From Acidimicrobiaceae bacterium (GTDB lineage Bacteria; Actinomycetota; Acidimicrobiia; Acidimicrobiales; RAAP-2): DNA of 64,000 nt. The stretch covers positions 38,872 through 102,871 of the forward strand of contig DAHUYG010000039.1 in the NCBI GenBank assembly GCA_027315315.1. The letters are read 5' to 3'. The notes under the pieces were generated by a model. That model did no database searches, was not told the DNA's origin, and saw only the letters and a program-made list of their open reading frames with translations. The translations under genes and the position numbers were made by a program. Numbering within the stretch: position 1 is the stretch's first letter; every line of letters begins with the position of its first letter. Below are positions 1 to 8,767 of the stretch, piece after piece.

Positions 1-32
1 ACGGCCTCGTCGAAGAAGGCGGGATCGACCAC
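1..32 (-). CDS. Possible 5' end of a gene leaving the window
   Basis: Only about ten codons are inside the window. On the minus strand a GTG at 32-30 opens a frame reading VVDPAFFDEA up to the left edge. A GACCAT hexamer lies six bases upstream of this GTG, the same -10-to-start geometry seen at many gene starts in this window. That geometry is the main support. No family can be named from ten residues, and the frame could be chance. Confidence 0.3.
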   Translation of the reverse strand, partial: MVDPAFFDEA

Positions 33-105
33 GACACGATGGTCGCACGCCGCGGGGTCCCGGCCGAAAGGGGCGGTGCGATCGACCCGTGGCGTATGGT
101 CCAGG

Positions 106-1299
106 ATGGCCGAGACCAAGGCGGCTCGCGTCACCCTCGCGTCCGACGAGCGCTGGCTGTTCGCCCTGGCCTGCGCCGGGTGGGCGGCCGTCGCCTTCTA
201 CCTGGCCCACTGGGGGACCGACTGGGCGCTCGACCTGCGCGTGTACCGGGCCGCCGGCCACAGCCTCTACAGCGGCGGCCATCCCTACAGCGAGCAGTTC
301 ACCGTCCACCAACTCGCATTCACCTATCCGCCCTTCGCGCTCCTCGTGCTGAGCCCCCTGTCGGTCGGCCCCCTGCCGGCGATGAAGGCGCTCTGGTGGT
401 TCTTGAACGAGGCGGCGCTCGTCGCGCTGATCGAGGTGGTCGTGGCGCGGCTGTTCTCCCTATCCCCGAGGCGTGCGCTCCTCGTCGCGGCCGCGACGGC
501 CGCCGTCGGGACGTTGGCCCTCGAGCCGCTGCGCAGCAACCTCGACTACGGCCAGATCAACGTGCTGCTCATGGTGCTGGTGGTCCTCGACGTGCTGAAG
601 GTGCGGGGCCCGGGCCGCGGGGTGCTCTGCGGGATCGCCGCCGCGATCAAGCTCACCCCGCTCGTCTATCTCGCCTTCTTCCTCGTGCAGCGCGACCTGC
701 GATCGACCGCTCGGGGCATCGTCACGTTCTTCGGCCTGAGCGCGCTCTCGTGGATCGTGCTGCCGTCAGGCTCGTCGCGCTACTGGCTCCACGAGGCGTT
801 CTCACCCTCGCGCACGGGGCACCCCGGGCTCGTCTCGAACCAGTCGTGGTACGGCATCGTGCACCGGGTCCCGTTCCATGCCGGGGCGGCCGGCGTCGCC
901 CTGTGGGCGGGCGCGTTCGTCATCACCGTGGCGCTCGGGGTGCTCGCCGCCCGGTGGCTCATCGCCCTCGGTCGCCCGGTCGACGCGCTGGTCGCGCTCA
1001 CGATGACCGAGCTGTTGATCAGCCCGATCTCGTGGTCCCACCACTGGTCATGGGTGATCCTCGCCCCGCCGCTCGTGGTCAAGCGGTGGCGGAGCGACCG
1101 GGCACTCGGAACGGCGCTCGGCGTGCTGATGGTGCTCGCCCTGGCCGCCCCCTACTGGTGGTCGGTGCACGGATGGCCGGGCGCACTGCTCGCCGACTCG
1201 CTCACCCTTGGGGGCGCGGCGCTCCTCGTGGTCCTGGCCCGGCGGGCCCGGGTCGAGATCCGAGCGGCGGGCCGCCCGCCCGCCGTGGTGCCGGCGTAG
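106..1299 (+). CDS. GT87-type membrane glycosyltransferase (DUF2029)
   Basis: The 397-residue protein is a polytopic membrane protein of the GT-C fold, probably a polyprenyl-phosphate-mannose (or other pentose/hexose) dependent transferase acting on envelope glycans outside the membrane. A first transmembrane helix (about residues 20-42) is followed by the external loop WALDLRVYRAAGHSLYSGG, whose Asp is in the place of the GT-C catalytic acid. Many further hydrophobic helices follow, and the family-typical SPISWSHHW motif is near residue 310. I chose the ATG at 106 rather than the GTG at 76 because TATGGT lies five bases before it and because the protein then begins just before the first helix. 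The substrate is unknown. No operon partner is visible; the next gene is convergent. Confidence 0.8.
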   Translation: MAETKAARVTLASDERWLFALACAGWAAVAFYLAHWGTDWALDLRVYRAAGHSLYSGGHPYSEQFTVHQLAFTYPPFALLVLSPLSVGPLPAMKALWWFLNEAALVALIEVVVARLFSLSPRRALLVAAATAAVGTLALEPLRSNLDYGQINVLLMVLVVLDVLKVRGPGRGVLCGIAAAIKLTPLVYLAFFLVQRDLRSTARGIVTFFGLSALSWIVLPSGSSRYWLHEAFSPSRTGHPGLVSNQSWYGIVHRVPFHAGAAGVALWAGAFVITVALGVLAARWLIALGRPVDALVALTMTELLISPISWSHHWSWVILAPPLVVKRWRSDRALGTALGVLMVLALAAPYWWSVHGWPGALLADSLTLGGAALLVVLARRARVEIRAAGRPPAVVPA

Positions 1300-1317
1300 G
1301 GGGCCGGCACCGGCGAA

Positions 1318-2208
1318 TTACGAAAGGACGCGGCGGCGGAAGTTGCGCAGCCCGATCGCGAGGAACAGCGCCCCGAACGCCGCCACGACCGGATAGATGA
1401 CGTAGAGGTGCATGTGGGGCGCTGCGGTGAACACCGCCCGCATCCCCTCGTTCACGTAGATGAGCGGGTTGATGAGCACGAGCGTCTGAAGCCAGTGCCA
1501 GCCGCCGACCCGCACCGGCGAGAGGGTCGTCCAGCCGTAGTAGGTGCCCCCGAGGAACGTGATCGGCAGGATGATGAAGCCGAACATGAGTCCGATGTTG
1601 CGGGGCTCGAAGCTCGTGCCGAGGAGGAGCCCGAGCCCGGCCATGGCCACGCTGGCCAGCGGGACGAGGGTCACGATCAACGCCCAGTGCAGCTGGAGGT
1701 GGGCCTCCACCCCCGCCGCATGGACGACCGAGGCGATCGGCAGCACGATGGCGGCCGAGATGATCGACTGGGCGGTGCCCGAGAGCACCTTGGCCATCGC
1801 CACCAGCCAGATCGGGCACGGGGCCTGGACCCGGTCCTCGATCTCCCGGGTGAAGCCGAACTCCTGGGACATCGCGAGGGCGATCGACTGCACGCCCTGA
1901 AACATGACCGAGATCCCGACGACGCCCGGCACGAGGACCGTGGCGAAGTCCGACTGCTGGGCCGAGCCGTGGCCGCCGATGCCCTGGCCGATCTTCGGGA
2001 ACACATAGAGGAACACGAAGCAGAGGAGGAACGGCTGGATCAAGGTGCGCAGCACGAACTCCCAGATGTGCTTGTACAGCACCACCAGGTCGCGCAGGAG
2101 GAGCCCCCCGAGCGCGATCCAGCTCGCCGAGACGACCGAGCGCAGGCCGGGCGGAGCGGTGCCCGCTCCCCCCTCGACGCGTTCGGTGACGAGCGTGGCG
2201 TCGCTCAC
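1318..2208 (-). CDS. ABC-2 type exporter permease (DrrB-like)
   Basis: This 296-residue membrane subunit belongs to the ABC-2 exporter family and pairs with the ATPase encoded just upstream. A short cytosolic N-terminus is followed by about six hydrophobic segments. The family-typical stretch VPGVVGISVMFQGVQSIALA and a conserved amphipathic ExGFTREIEDRVQAP segment precede the later helices. The GTG start overlaps the ATPase stop by four bases (GTGA), so translation is probably coupled. Daunorubicin-resistance DrrB, polyketide exporters and lipid exporters all look like this, so the exported compound cannot be named. Confidence 0.85.
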   Translation of the reverse strand: MSDATLVTERVEGGAGTAPPGLRSVVSASWIALGGLLLRDLVVLYKHIWEFVLRTLIQPFLLCFVFLYVFPKIGQGIGGHGSAQQSDFATVLVPGVVGISVMFQGVQSIALAMSQEFGFTREIEDRVQAPCPIWLVAMAKVLSGTAQSIISAAIVLPIASVVHAAGVEAHLQLHWALIVTLVPLASVAMAGLGLLLGTSFEPRNIGLMFGFIILPITFLGGTYYGWTTLSPVRVGGWHWLQTLVLINPLIYVNEGMRAVFTAAPHMHLYVIYPVVAAFGALFLAIGLRNFRRRVLS

Positions 2209-3197
2209 TCGCGCAGGTCCTTGCCGGTGAGGTTGATGAAGACGGTCTCGAGGGTCGGCTCCGAGATGCTGAGATCGACGATCGGGAACCCGCCGCGCTC
2301 GGCGAGCGTGACGAGCCTCGGCACGATCCGGTCCTCTCCCTGCACGTGCAGCTCGACCACGCCGTGCTCCGCCACCCGGTGCCGCGTCACCCCTTCGAGC
2401 TCCCGGCCCAGCAGCTCGGCCAGCTGCGCCGCGTCTCCGGTCGTCTGGACGGTGACGACGGTGTCGGCACCGACGCTGCGCTTGAGGGCGGCGGGGGTGT
2501 CGAGGGCGAGGATGCGCCCGTGGTCCATGATGGCCACCCGGTCACAGAGGCGGTCCGCCTCCTCCATGTAGTGCGTCGTCAGCATGATCGTCTGCCCCTG
2601 AGCGTGCAGCCGGCCGAGGAGGTCCCAGAGCACGAGCCGGCTCTGGGGGTCGAGGCCGGCCGTCGGCTCGTCCAAGAAGAGGACGGTCGGGCGGTGGAAG
2701 ATCGCGCGGGCCACCATGAGCCGCTGGGCCATCCCGCCCGAGAGCGCGTAGACCGACGCCTTGGCCCACCGCGTGAGCTGGAAGTCCTCGAGCAGTTCGT
2801 CGGCGACCGCCCTCGAGGTGCGCGCCCCCATGCCGAACAGGCGCCCGTGGAAGTAGAGGTTCTCCCAGACGGTGAGCTGGCGGTCGAGCGTGTTCTCCTG
2901 GGACACGATGCCGCAGATCTGCTTGACGAGGGCGGGGTGCCTCGCCACGTCGATCCCGGCCACGAAGCCACGGCCCGAGGTGGGCACCACGCGCGTGGTG
3001 AGGATGCCGGCCGTCGTCGTCTTCCCGGCGCCGTTCGGCCCGAGCAGGCCGAAGATCTCACCGGCGCCCACGTCGAGGTCCAGGTGGTCGACGGCGGCGA
3101 AGTCGGTGCCCGGATAGACCTTGGTGAGCTGCTCGGTGTGGATGACCGCGCCTCCCGCCGTCCCGGCCACCGCCGGTTGCGCCTGTGCCGTCGTCAC
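2205..3197 (-). CDS. ABC exporter ATP-binding protein (DrrA-like)
   Basis: This 330-residue ATPase drives the adjacent permease. Visible motifs are Walker A GPNGAGKTT, the Q-loop around GIVSQENTLD, the signature LSGGM, and Walker B LFLDEPTAGLDP followed by the H-loop TTHYMEEADRLCDR. A roughly 80-residue C-terminal extension matches the accessory domain of DrrA-type ATPases. An open frame continues upstream to 3587, but that part is the shadow of the acetyltransferase. I placed the start at the GTG at 3197, which overlaps that gene's stop by four bases (GTGA). The order acetyltransferase, ATPase, permease suggests one transcript. Confidence 0.9.
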   Translation of the reverse strand: MTTAQAQPAVAGTAGGAVIHTEQLTKVYPGTDFAAVDHLDLDVGAGEIFGLLGPNGAGKTTTAGILTTRVVPTSGRGFVAGIDVARHPALVKQICGIVSQENTLDRQLTVWENLYFHGRLFGMGARTSRAVADELLEDFQLTRWAKASVYALSGGMAQRLMVARAIFHRPTVLFLDEPTAGLDPQSRLVLWDLLGRLHAQGQTIMLTTHYMEEADRLCDRVAIMDHGRILALDTPAALKRSVGADTVVTVQTTGDAAQLAELLGRELEGVTRHRVAEHGVVELHVQGEDRIVPRLVTLAERGGFPIVDLSISEPTLETVFINLTGKDLRE

Positions 3198-3688
3198 CCG
3201 TCGGATCGTAGGCCACGGCCTCCCGGGCGGCCGACGTCGACGACGAACCGGATGGCCTCGTGGCCCCCGCCGCTGAAGGTGCCGCGGGCCTCGGCGCCGA
3301 GGGCCCGGGCGACGCCCAGGGAGGCCACGTTGGCCGGGTCGATCACGAGGCTGGCCGTCGTGCAAGCGGTGTGCTCCGAGAGGTGCGCGAGGAGCAGGCG
3401 CAGCGCCCGGAGCGCGTAGCCACGCCGGCGGTGCGGCCGAAAGACGCTGTAGCCGAGGTTCACCCCTCCGGGCTCCAACCATCCAGGAGAGGGATCGGCG
3501 TCGACCCAGCCCACAAGTTCCTCGCCGGCCAGGATCACCGCGCTCGGCTCGGGGTGGTCGCTCCCCGGGCCGAGCCAGCGCTCCCATTCGGCATCCCGGC
3601 CGGCGATTAGGAGCCGATCCTCGCCGGGCGCCGGCGGGCGGATGGCGACCACACCGTCGCTGCGGGGCCAGGCTTCCCCTCCTGTCAC
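3194..3688 (-). CDS. GNAT-family N-acetyltransferase
   Basis: This 164-residue protein carries the acetyl-CoA binding core of the GNAT fold. The motif A region reads YSVFRPHRRRGYALRALRLL, with the R/QxxGxA-type pyrophosphate loop. It is followed by a beta strand and the motif B region LVIDPANVASLGVARALG, which carries the usual Asn. The start is a GTG. It is first in a tight three-gene set with the ABC exporter, so it might modify or detoxify the exported molecule, but GNAT substrates cannot be read from sequence. Confidence 0.8.
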   Translation of the reverse strand: MTGGEAWPRSDGVVAIRPPAPGEDRLLIAGRDAEWERWLGPGSDHPEPSAVILAGEELVGWVDADPSPGWLEPGGVNLGYSVFRPHRRRGYALRALRLLLAHLSEHTACTTASLVIDPANVASLGVARALGAEARGTFSGGGHEAIRFVVDVGRPGGRGLRSDG

Positions 3689-3831
3689 GTTTGACGAACC
3701 AAGACGAGACCCCCTGCGCTCACCGACGCCACGTCTTCATTCTTCGGGGGCGCCAATAGGCGGTGCGCCCACCTCGGGGCGGTTGCCGTCGGAACTCGGG
3801 CCGGGCGCGGTCGTGGACTCGGGCGTGAGGG

Positions 3832-3904
3832 AGCCTGGGAGGAGACTCGAACTCCTGACCTGCGCATTACGAGTGCGCTGCTCTACCGGCTGAGCTACCC
3901 AGGC
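3832..3904 (-). tRNA. tRNA-Thr (anticodon CGT)
   Basis: Read on the minus strand, the 73 bases fold as a complete cloverleaf. The acceptor stem is GCCTGGG paired with CCCAGGC, with discriminator T. The D arm is GCTC/GAGC. The anticodon arm is GCGCA-CTCGTAA-TGCGC, giving anticodon CGT (codon ACG, threonine). The T arm is AGGAG-TTCGAGT-CTCCT. CCA is not encoded. No integrase or duplicated tRNA end is visible beside it. Confidence 0.95.
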
Positions 3905-3952
3905 GGATCGGCGACGCACCGCGCGCCGAGCGCCGTATCGTAGGCCGCCCGC

Positions 3953-5047
3953 TCAGCCCTCCGTCCCCAGCCTGAGGAGCAGGGACTCCACCATGAGCGA
4001 CTCGTTGGGATTGCGCTCGAGGGAGAGGGCGGCGGCCGTGATCGCCTCGGTGGCCCGTGCGCAGCGCTCGACCTCGCCCCCGGGGTTGGTGCCCGCCGAC
4101 AGCGCTCCGGCCAGCCGGTCCCGGTACGCCCTCGCCAGCACGCCGAACCCGGCCCGGATCTCGTCGGTCCGCCAGCGCCGCTCCTCGCGGTGGTGGCGCT
4201 CGACGATCTCGCGCCGGCGGGGGACGCTGCGCTCGGCCAGGCTCTCGGCCTCGGCCTCGAGCTCGCGCAGCTCCTCGGCGTGCTGTTCGCGCAGGGGGGC
4301 CACCGCCTGCTCGGCCGCCGCGAGCAGCTCGCGGGCGAGCTCGGCCGCCACCGCACCGTCGCCGTTCAGGCGGCCCGGCACCGAGCGCCAGAGCTCGTGG
4401 CGCTCCACGTAGCCATCGTCCTCGGCGAGCAGGCGGGCCCGGTCGACCTCGCCGCCCGCACCGTCGGCGACGACCCGGGCGCGGCCGGGCTCCACCCCGC
4501 GCGACACGAGCCACTGCGCGAGCACCCCGGGGGGGACCGGTGGGAACCGGACCTCGACGCAGCGACTGGCGATGGTGACGAGCTCGGGTGGCACGGTGTC
4601 GCAGAGGAGGACGAAGACGGTGGCGGGCGGCGGCTCCTCGACCGTCTTCAAGAGCGCCGGGGCCGATCGGATGGCCAGATGGACATCGGCCACCACGAGC
4701 ACCTGGCGCTCGGCCTCGTAGGGCCTGCGCTGCGCGAGGAGCGAGATCCGCCGGGCGTCGTCCACCGCGAGGGCGGCGCCGGAGCGCTCGACCACGACGA
4801 GGTCGGGATGGGTCCCAGCCAGCGCCCGCCGGCAGGTGTTGCACGCGCCGCAACCCCCCGAGGGGCACAGCAGGGCGGCGGCGAACGCGCTCGCCGCCGG
4901 CCGCACCCCCGAGCCCGAGGCGCCGAGGAACAGGTACGCGTGCACTGGGCGGCGAGCCGACCGGCGCAGCGTGGCGACTGCCGGGGCCTGGCCGACGACG
5001 CCCTCGAAGAGCGCGGCGACCGGTCGCTCGTCGGGGGCGAGCGTCAC
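3953..5047 (-). CDS. holB: DNA polymerase III subunit delta-prime
   Basis: The 364-residue protein is a clamp-loader family AAA+ subunit. The N-terminus has GQAPAVATLRRSARR, then a P-loop position reading GASGSGVR, in which the catalytic Lys-Thr is missing, as expected for a non-hydrolysing delta-prime. A zinc-module stretch with CPSGGCGACNTC follows. The later segment SAPALLKTVEEPPPATVFVL matches the conserved LLKTLEEPP block. Its GTG start overlaps the tmk stop by four bases. The tmk-holB order is a common bacterial arrangement. A C-terminal region from about residue 230 is rich in Glu and Arg and may be partly coiled coil. Confidence 0.88.
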   Translation of the reverse strand: MTLAPDERPVAALFEGVVGQAPAVATLRRSARRPVHAYLFLGASGSGVRPAASAFAAALLCPSGGCGACNTCRRALAGTHPDLVVVERSGAALAVDDARRISLLAQRRPYEAERQVLVVADVHLAIRSAPALLKTVEEPPPATVFVLLCDTVPPELVTIASRCVEVRFPPVPPGVLAQWLVSRGVEPGRARVVADGAGGEVDRARLLAEDDGYVERHELWRSVPGRLNGDGAVAAELARELLAAAEQAVAPLREQHAEELRELEAEAESLAERSVPRRREIVERHHREERRWRTDEIRAGFGVLARAYRDRLAGALSAGTNPGGEVERCARATEAITAAALSLERNPNESLMVESLLLRLGTEG

Positions 5048-5670
5048 GACGGGGGCCCGAGGCGACCGAGGACCGCTGCGGCAACCGACCGCGCCACCTG
5101 CTCGACGCTCCCCTCGCCCTCCACCCGCACCCAGTGCCCGGGGTCCCCGGCGGCGAGCGTGCGGTAGCCCTCGGCCACCCGCCGGTGGAAGCCCGCGTCG
5201 AGGCGCTCAAGGCGGTCGGCCGCCGCCGCGCCGATCCGGCCGCGCGCCACCCCGAGGGGGACGTCGATCAGGACCGACAGGTCGGGATCGAGGCCTCCGG
5301 TGGCGAACGCCAGCAGCCCTTCGAGCCGCTCCCGGTCGAGCCTCCGGCCGAAGCCCTGGTAGGCGAGCGTCGAGCCGTTGTAGCGGTCCGTCACGACCCA
5401 GCGGCCAGCGACGAGTGCCGGCTCGAGCACCTCCTCGACGTGCAGCGCCCGGTCGGCAGCGACGATGAGCGCCTCGGCCCGGGGCGACATCGCGCCCTCG
5501 GAGTGGAGCATCAGGTGGCGAAGCCCCGATCCGACGGCGGTGGCACCGGGCTCGAAGGTGAGCAGTGCGCCGAGCGAATCCGCGAGGAGCCGGGCCTGGG
5601 TCGACTTGCCGCAGCCGTCGACGCCCTCGAGCGCGATCAAGCGCCCCCTCCGGGTCGCCGTGTGCTCCAC
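5044..5670 (-). CDS. tmk: Thymidylate kinase
   Basis: The enzyme phosphorylates dTMP to dTDP in the dTTP pathway. The 208-residue frame has the P-loop EGVDGCGKST, the TDRYNGSTLAYQG segment (DR[YF] motif) and LSVLIDVPLGVARGR, all typical of bacterial Tmk. The open frame extends far upstream as a shadow of topA. I placed the start at the GTG at 5670 because it begins nine residues before the conserved RLIALEG strand. CACAAT lies six bases before it, which fits a leaderless transcript starting between topA and tmk. holB follows with a four-base overlap. Confidence 0.9.
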   Translation of the reverse strand: MEHTATRRGRLIALEGVDGCGKSTQARLLADSLGALLTFEPGATAVGSGLRHLMLHSEGAMSPRAEALIVAADRALHVEEVLEPALVAGRWVVTDRYNGSTLAYQGFGRRLDRERLEGLLAFATGGLDPDLSVLIDVPLGVARGRIGAAAADRLERLDAGFHRRVAEGYRTLAAGDPGHWVRVEGEGSVEQVARSVAAAVLGRLGPPS

Positions 5671-5693
5671 CTCTCTATTGTGCGGGCTCGCCG

Positions 5694-8561
5694 CTACCCC
5701 TCGTCCCGGCCCTCGGCGGCCGGGCTCTTGGCGGCCGGGCTCTTGGCCGGGGCCCGCTTCTTGGCCGGGGCCTTCTTCGCCGCCTTCTTGGCCGGTGCCC
5801 GCTTCGTGGCGGCCGCCTTCTTGGCCGGGGCCTTCTTCGCCCCCCGGCGCTGGCTCGGGCCGGCGGCGCGGCGCTCGGCGAGCAGCTCGGAGGCCCGCTC
5901 GATCGTGATGGATTCGACGTTGTCGCCCCGGCGGAGCGAGGCGTTCGTGGTCCCGTCGGTGACGTAGGGCCCGAAGCGTCCGTCGCGGACCACCACCGGG
6001 AGGTCGGTGTCCGGGTCGGTCCCGAGCTCGCGCAGCGGCCCCGCCGGCGTCCGGCCCCCCCGGCGCGTCTTGGGTTGGGCGAAGATCGCCACCGCCTCGT
6101 CGAGGCCGATCGTGAGGATCTGGCTCTCCTCGTTCAGGCTCCGGGTGTCCTGGCCCCGCTTGAGATAGGGCCCGAACCGCCCGTTGTGGGCGACGATCTC
6201 CTCGCCGGTGGCCGGGTCGGTGCCCACGGTCCGCGGGATCGAGAGGAGCTCGAGGGCCTGCTCGAAGGTGAGCGTGGCGGGCTCCATCGAGGAGAACAGC
6301 GAGGCCGTGCGGGGCTTGGCCTGGCCGTCGACCACCTCGCCCAGCTGCACGTAGGGGCCGAAGCGGCCGGCCCGCACCGAGACGTCGAGGCCCGTCTCGG
6401 GATCCGTGCCGAGCACCCGGTCGCCCGAGGGGGCGTCGAGCAACTCCTCGGCCTTGGCCTCGGTCAGCTCGTCGGGGGCGAGGTCGTCGGCGATCGACGC
6501 CCGGTCCTCGCCGCGCTGGAGGTAGGGGCCGTAGCGGCCGACCCGTACGACGATCGGCTCCCCGTTGGAGTCGGCTCCGATCGGGATCGAGTTGATCTCC
6601 CGTGCGTCGATCTCGGCCAGATGGAGCGCGACTGCCCGCTTGAGGCCCAGGCGCAGCGTGTCGCCGCCGAGGCCGCCATTCGCCTCGTCCCCGCCCGGGC
6701 GGTCGGCCGCCGCCCCGTTGGACCCGTTGGACCCGTTGGCGTCGTGGTGCGCCTCGGGACCGCCGAAGTAGAAGCGGGTGAGCCACGGCAGGGTCTCCTC
6801 GCGACCCGAGGCGATCTCGTCGAGGTCGTTCTCCATTGAGGCGGTGAAGCCGTAGTCGACCAGCTCGCCGAAGTGGCGCTCGAGCAGCGCGACGACAGCG
6901 AAGGCGGTGAAGCTCGGCACGAGGGCCGAGCCCTTCTTCCACACGTAGCCCCGGTCCACGATGGTGGAGATGACCGAGGCGTAGGTGGAGGGGCGGCCGA
7001 CGCCCAGCTCCTCCATCGCCTTCACGAGCGACGCCTCGGTGTAGCGGGCCGGCGGCTGGGTGCTGTGCGCGCCGGGCTCGAGGCCGAGGGCGGCGACCGA
7101 CTGACCCTCGGCGAGGCGGGGCAGCATCACCTCGCGGTCGGCCAGCTCGGCCTCTGGGTCGTCCTCGCCCTCGACGTAGGCCCGGAGGAACCCCGGGAAG
7201 GTGATGACGCGGCCGGTGGCGGAGAACTCCGCCTCCTCCCCGGCCACGTGCGCGGTGCCCTCGGGGACCGTGGCGACCAGGCGCACCTGGGCGCTCGTTC
7301 CCGTGGCGTCCTGCATCTGGGAGGCGACCGTCCGCTTCCAGATCAGCTCGTAGAGGCGCAGCTCGTCGCCGCTGAGCGTGCGGGAGGCCTGCTCGGGGGT
7401 GCGGAAGGTGTCCCCGGCTGGCCGGATGGCCTCGTGGGCCTCCTGGGCGTTCTTCACCTTGCGCTCGTAGCGGCGGGGGACCGTCGGGACGTAGTCGGGG
7501 CCGTAGAGCTCGGTGGCCTGCGTGCGGGCGGCCGACAGCGCCTCATCGGAGAGCGTCGTCGAGTCGGTGCGCATGTAGGTGATCCAGCCCTGCTCGTAGA
7601 GGCGCTGGGCCACCTGCATGGCGCGCTGCGCGCTGAAGCGCAGCTTTCGGCCGGCCTCCTGCTGGAGGGTCGAGGTCATGAACGGCGGGGCGGGCGAGCG
7701 CCGGAACGGCCGCTCGGTGACCGACCGGACGGTGAAGTCGCGCCCCTCGAGCCCGGCCGCCAAGGCGCCGGCGACCTGCTCGTCGAGCACCCGGACGGCG
7801 CCGCTCGAAGCGACGTCGCCGTCGGCGTTGAAGTCCCGTCCCGTCGCGATGGCCACGCCGCCCAGCGACACCAGATTGGCGGTGAAGCTCCGCGGCGAGG
7901 TCGAGTCCTCCTCGGAGCCCTCGGGCGCCGCGAGGGTGGCCTCGACGCCCCACCAGGTCGCGGTGCGGAAGTGCATCCTGGCCCGCTCGCGCTCGACGAT
8001 CATCCGGGTGGCCACGCTCTGGACCCGCCCGGCCGACAGCCGCGGCATGACCTTCTTCCAGAGCACTGGCGAGACCTCGTAGCCGTAGAGGCGGTCGAGG
8101 ATCCGCCGGGCCTCCTGGGCGTCGACCAGGCGACGGTCGAGCTCCCGGGGCTGCTCGACGGCCCGCTGGAGCGCTGCCGGGGTGATCTCGTGGAAGACCA
8201 TGCGCTTCACCGGGATCTGCGGCGAGAGCACCTCGAAGAGGTGCCAGGCGATCGACTCGCCCTCGCGGTCCTCGTCGGTCGCGAGATACAGCTCGTCGGC
8301 CTGCTTCAAGAGCCGCTTCAGGTTGGCCACCACCGACTTCTTCTCCGGCGAGACGATGTAGAGCGGCTTGAACCCGTTGTCGACGTCGACGCCGAGGCGC
8401 GACCACTCCTCGCCCTTGTAGGCGGCGGGGATCTCATCGGCGCCCCGCGGCAGGTCGCGGATGTGGCCGACCGATGACTCGACGACGAAGTCCGGGCCGA
8501 GCATGCCCGCGATGGTTCGCGCCTTGGCCGGTGACTCGACGATGACGAGTGCCCTAGGCAA
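5694..8561 (-). CDS. topA: DNA topoisomerase I
   Basis: Type IA topoisomerase, 955 residues, relaxes negative supercoils. The TOPRIM domain begins with ALVIVESPAKARTI and has DEDREGE at 96-102. The active-site Tyr is 329 in GWITYMRTDS. Four C-terminal repeats of the type ETGLDVSVRAGRFGPYVQLG follow, and the protein ends in a Lys/Ala-rich tail of about 60 residues (repeated AKKAPAKK units), as in other actinobacterial TopA proteins, where the tail binds DNA. The start is a TTG at 8561, supported by GAAGGAG about six bases upstream and by the conserved N-terminus. A short Asn/Gly/Ser linker near residue 610 is encoded by a small tandem repeat. Confidence 0.95.
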   Translation of the reverse strand: MPRALVIVESPAKARTIAGMLGPDFVVESSVGHIRDLPRGADEIPAAYKGEEWSRLGVDVDNGFKPLYIVSPEKKSVVANLKRLLKQADELYLATDEDREGESIAWHLFEVLSPQIPVKRMVFHEITPAALQRAVEQPRELDRRLVDAQEARRILDRLYGYEVSPVLWKKVMPRLSAGRVQSVATRMIVERERARMHFRTATWWGVEATLAAPEGSEEDSTSPRSFTANLVSLGGVAIATGRDFNADGDVASSGAVRVLDEQVAGALAAGLEGRDFTVRSVTERPFRRSPAPPFMTSTLQQEAGRKLRFSAQRAMQVAQRLYEQGWITYMRTDSTTLSDEALSAARTQATELYGPDYVPTVPRRYERKVKNAQEAHEAIRPAGDTFRTPEQASRTLSGDELRLYELIWKRTVASQMQDATGTSAQVRLVATVPEGTAHVAGEEAEFSATGRVITFPGFLRAYVEGEDDPEAELADREVMLPRLAEGQSVAALGLEPGAHSTQPPARYTEASLVKAMEELGVGRPSTYASVISTIVDRGYVWKKGSALVPSFTAFAVVALLERHFGELVDYGFTASMENDLDEIASGREETLPWLTRFYFGGPEAHHDANGSNGSNGAAADRPGGDEANGGLGGDTLRLGLKRAVALHLAEIDAREINSIPIGADSNGEPIVVRVGRYGPYLQRGEDRASIADDLAPDELTEAKAEELLDAPSGDRVLGTDPETGLDVSVRAGRFGPYVQLGEVVDGQAKPRTASLFSSMEPATLTFEQALELLSIPRTVGTDPATGEEIVAHNGRFGPYLKRGQDTRSLNEESQILTIGLDEAVAIFAQPKTRRGGRTPAGPLRELGTDPDTDLPVVVRDGRFGPYVTDGTTNASLRRGDNVESITIERASELLAERRAAGPSQRRGAKKAPAKKAAATKRAPAKKAAKKAPAKKRAPAKSPAAKSPAAEGRDEG

Positions 8562-8767
8562 CGTGTGCTCCTTCGCCGGACGGCGCGCTCAGGTGACGGG
8601 CGGGGGTTCCCGACGGGACACGATCTCGGGCCGGCGACGGCCCTGTCAATACCCTCCCCCCCGAGACGGGCAAACGGTCCTGGTCACGGGACCCGAAGGG
8701 GTCGGGCGACCGGCGTCGGTGAGCGGCCCTTCCGCTCGCGGGGGTGGCCAGCAGCAGGGGCTCTCCT

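Noticed and set aside
39..1400. Long Arg/Pro-rich frame over the GT87 gene
   Set aside because: Shadow of the glycosyltransferase; its composition is typical of an out-of-frame reading of GC-rich DNA.
5700..5860. Repeated GCC/CTT-rich DNA at the topA 3' end as a repeat element
   Set aside because: It is simply the coding sequence of the Lys/Ala-rich TopA tail.
6717..6740. Short tandem repeat GTTGGACCC as a regulatory site
   Set aside because: It lies inside topA and encodes a short Asn/Gly/Ser linker in frame.
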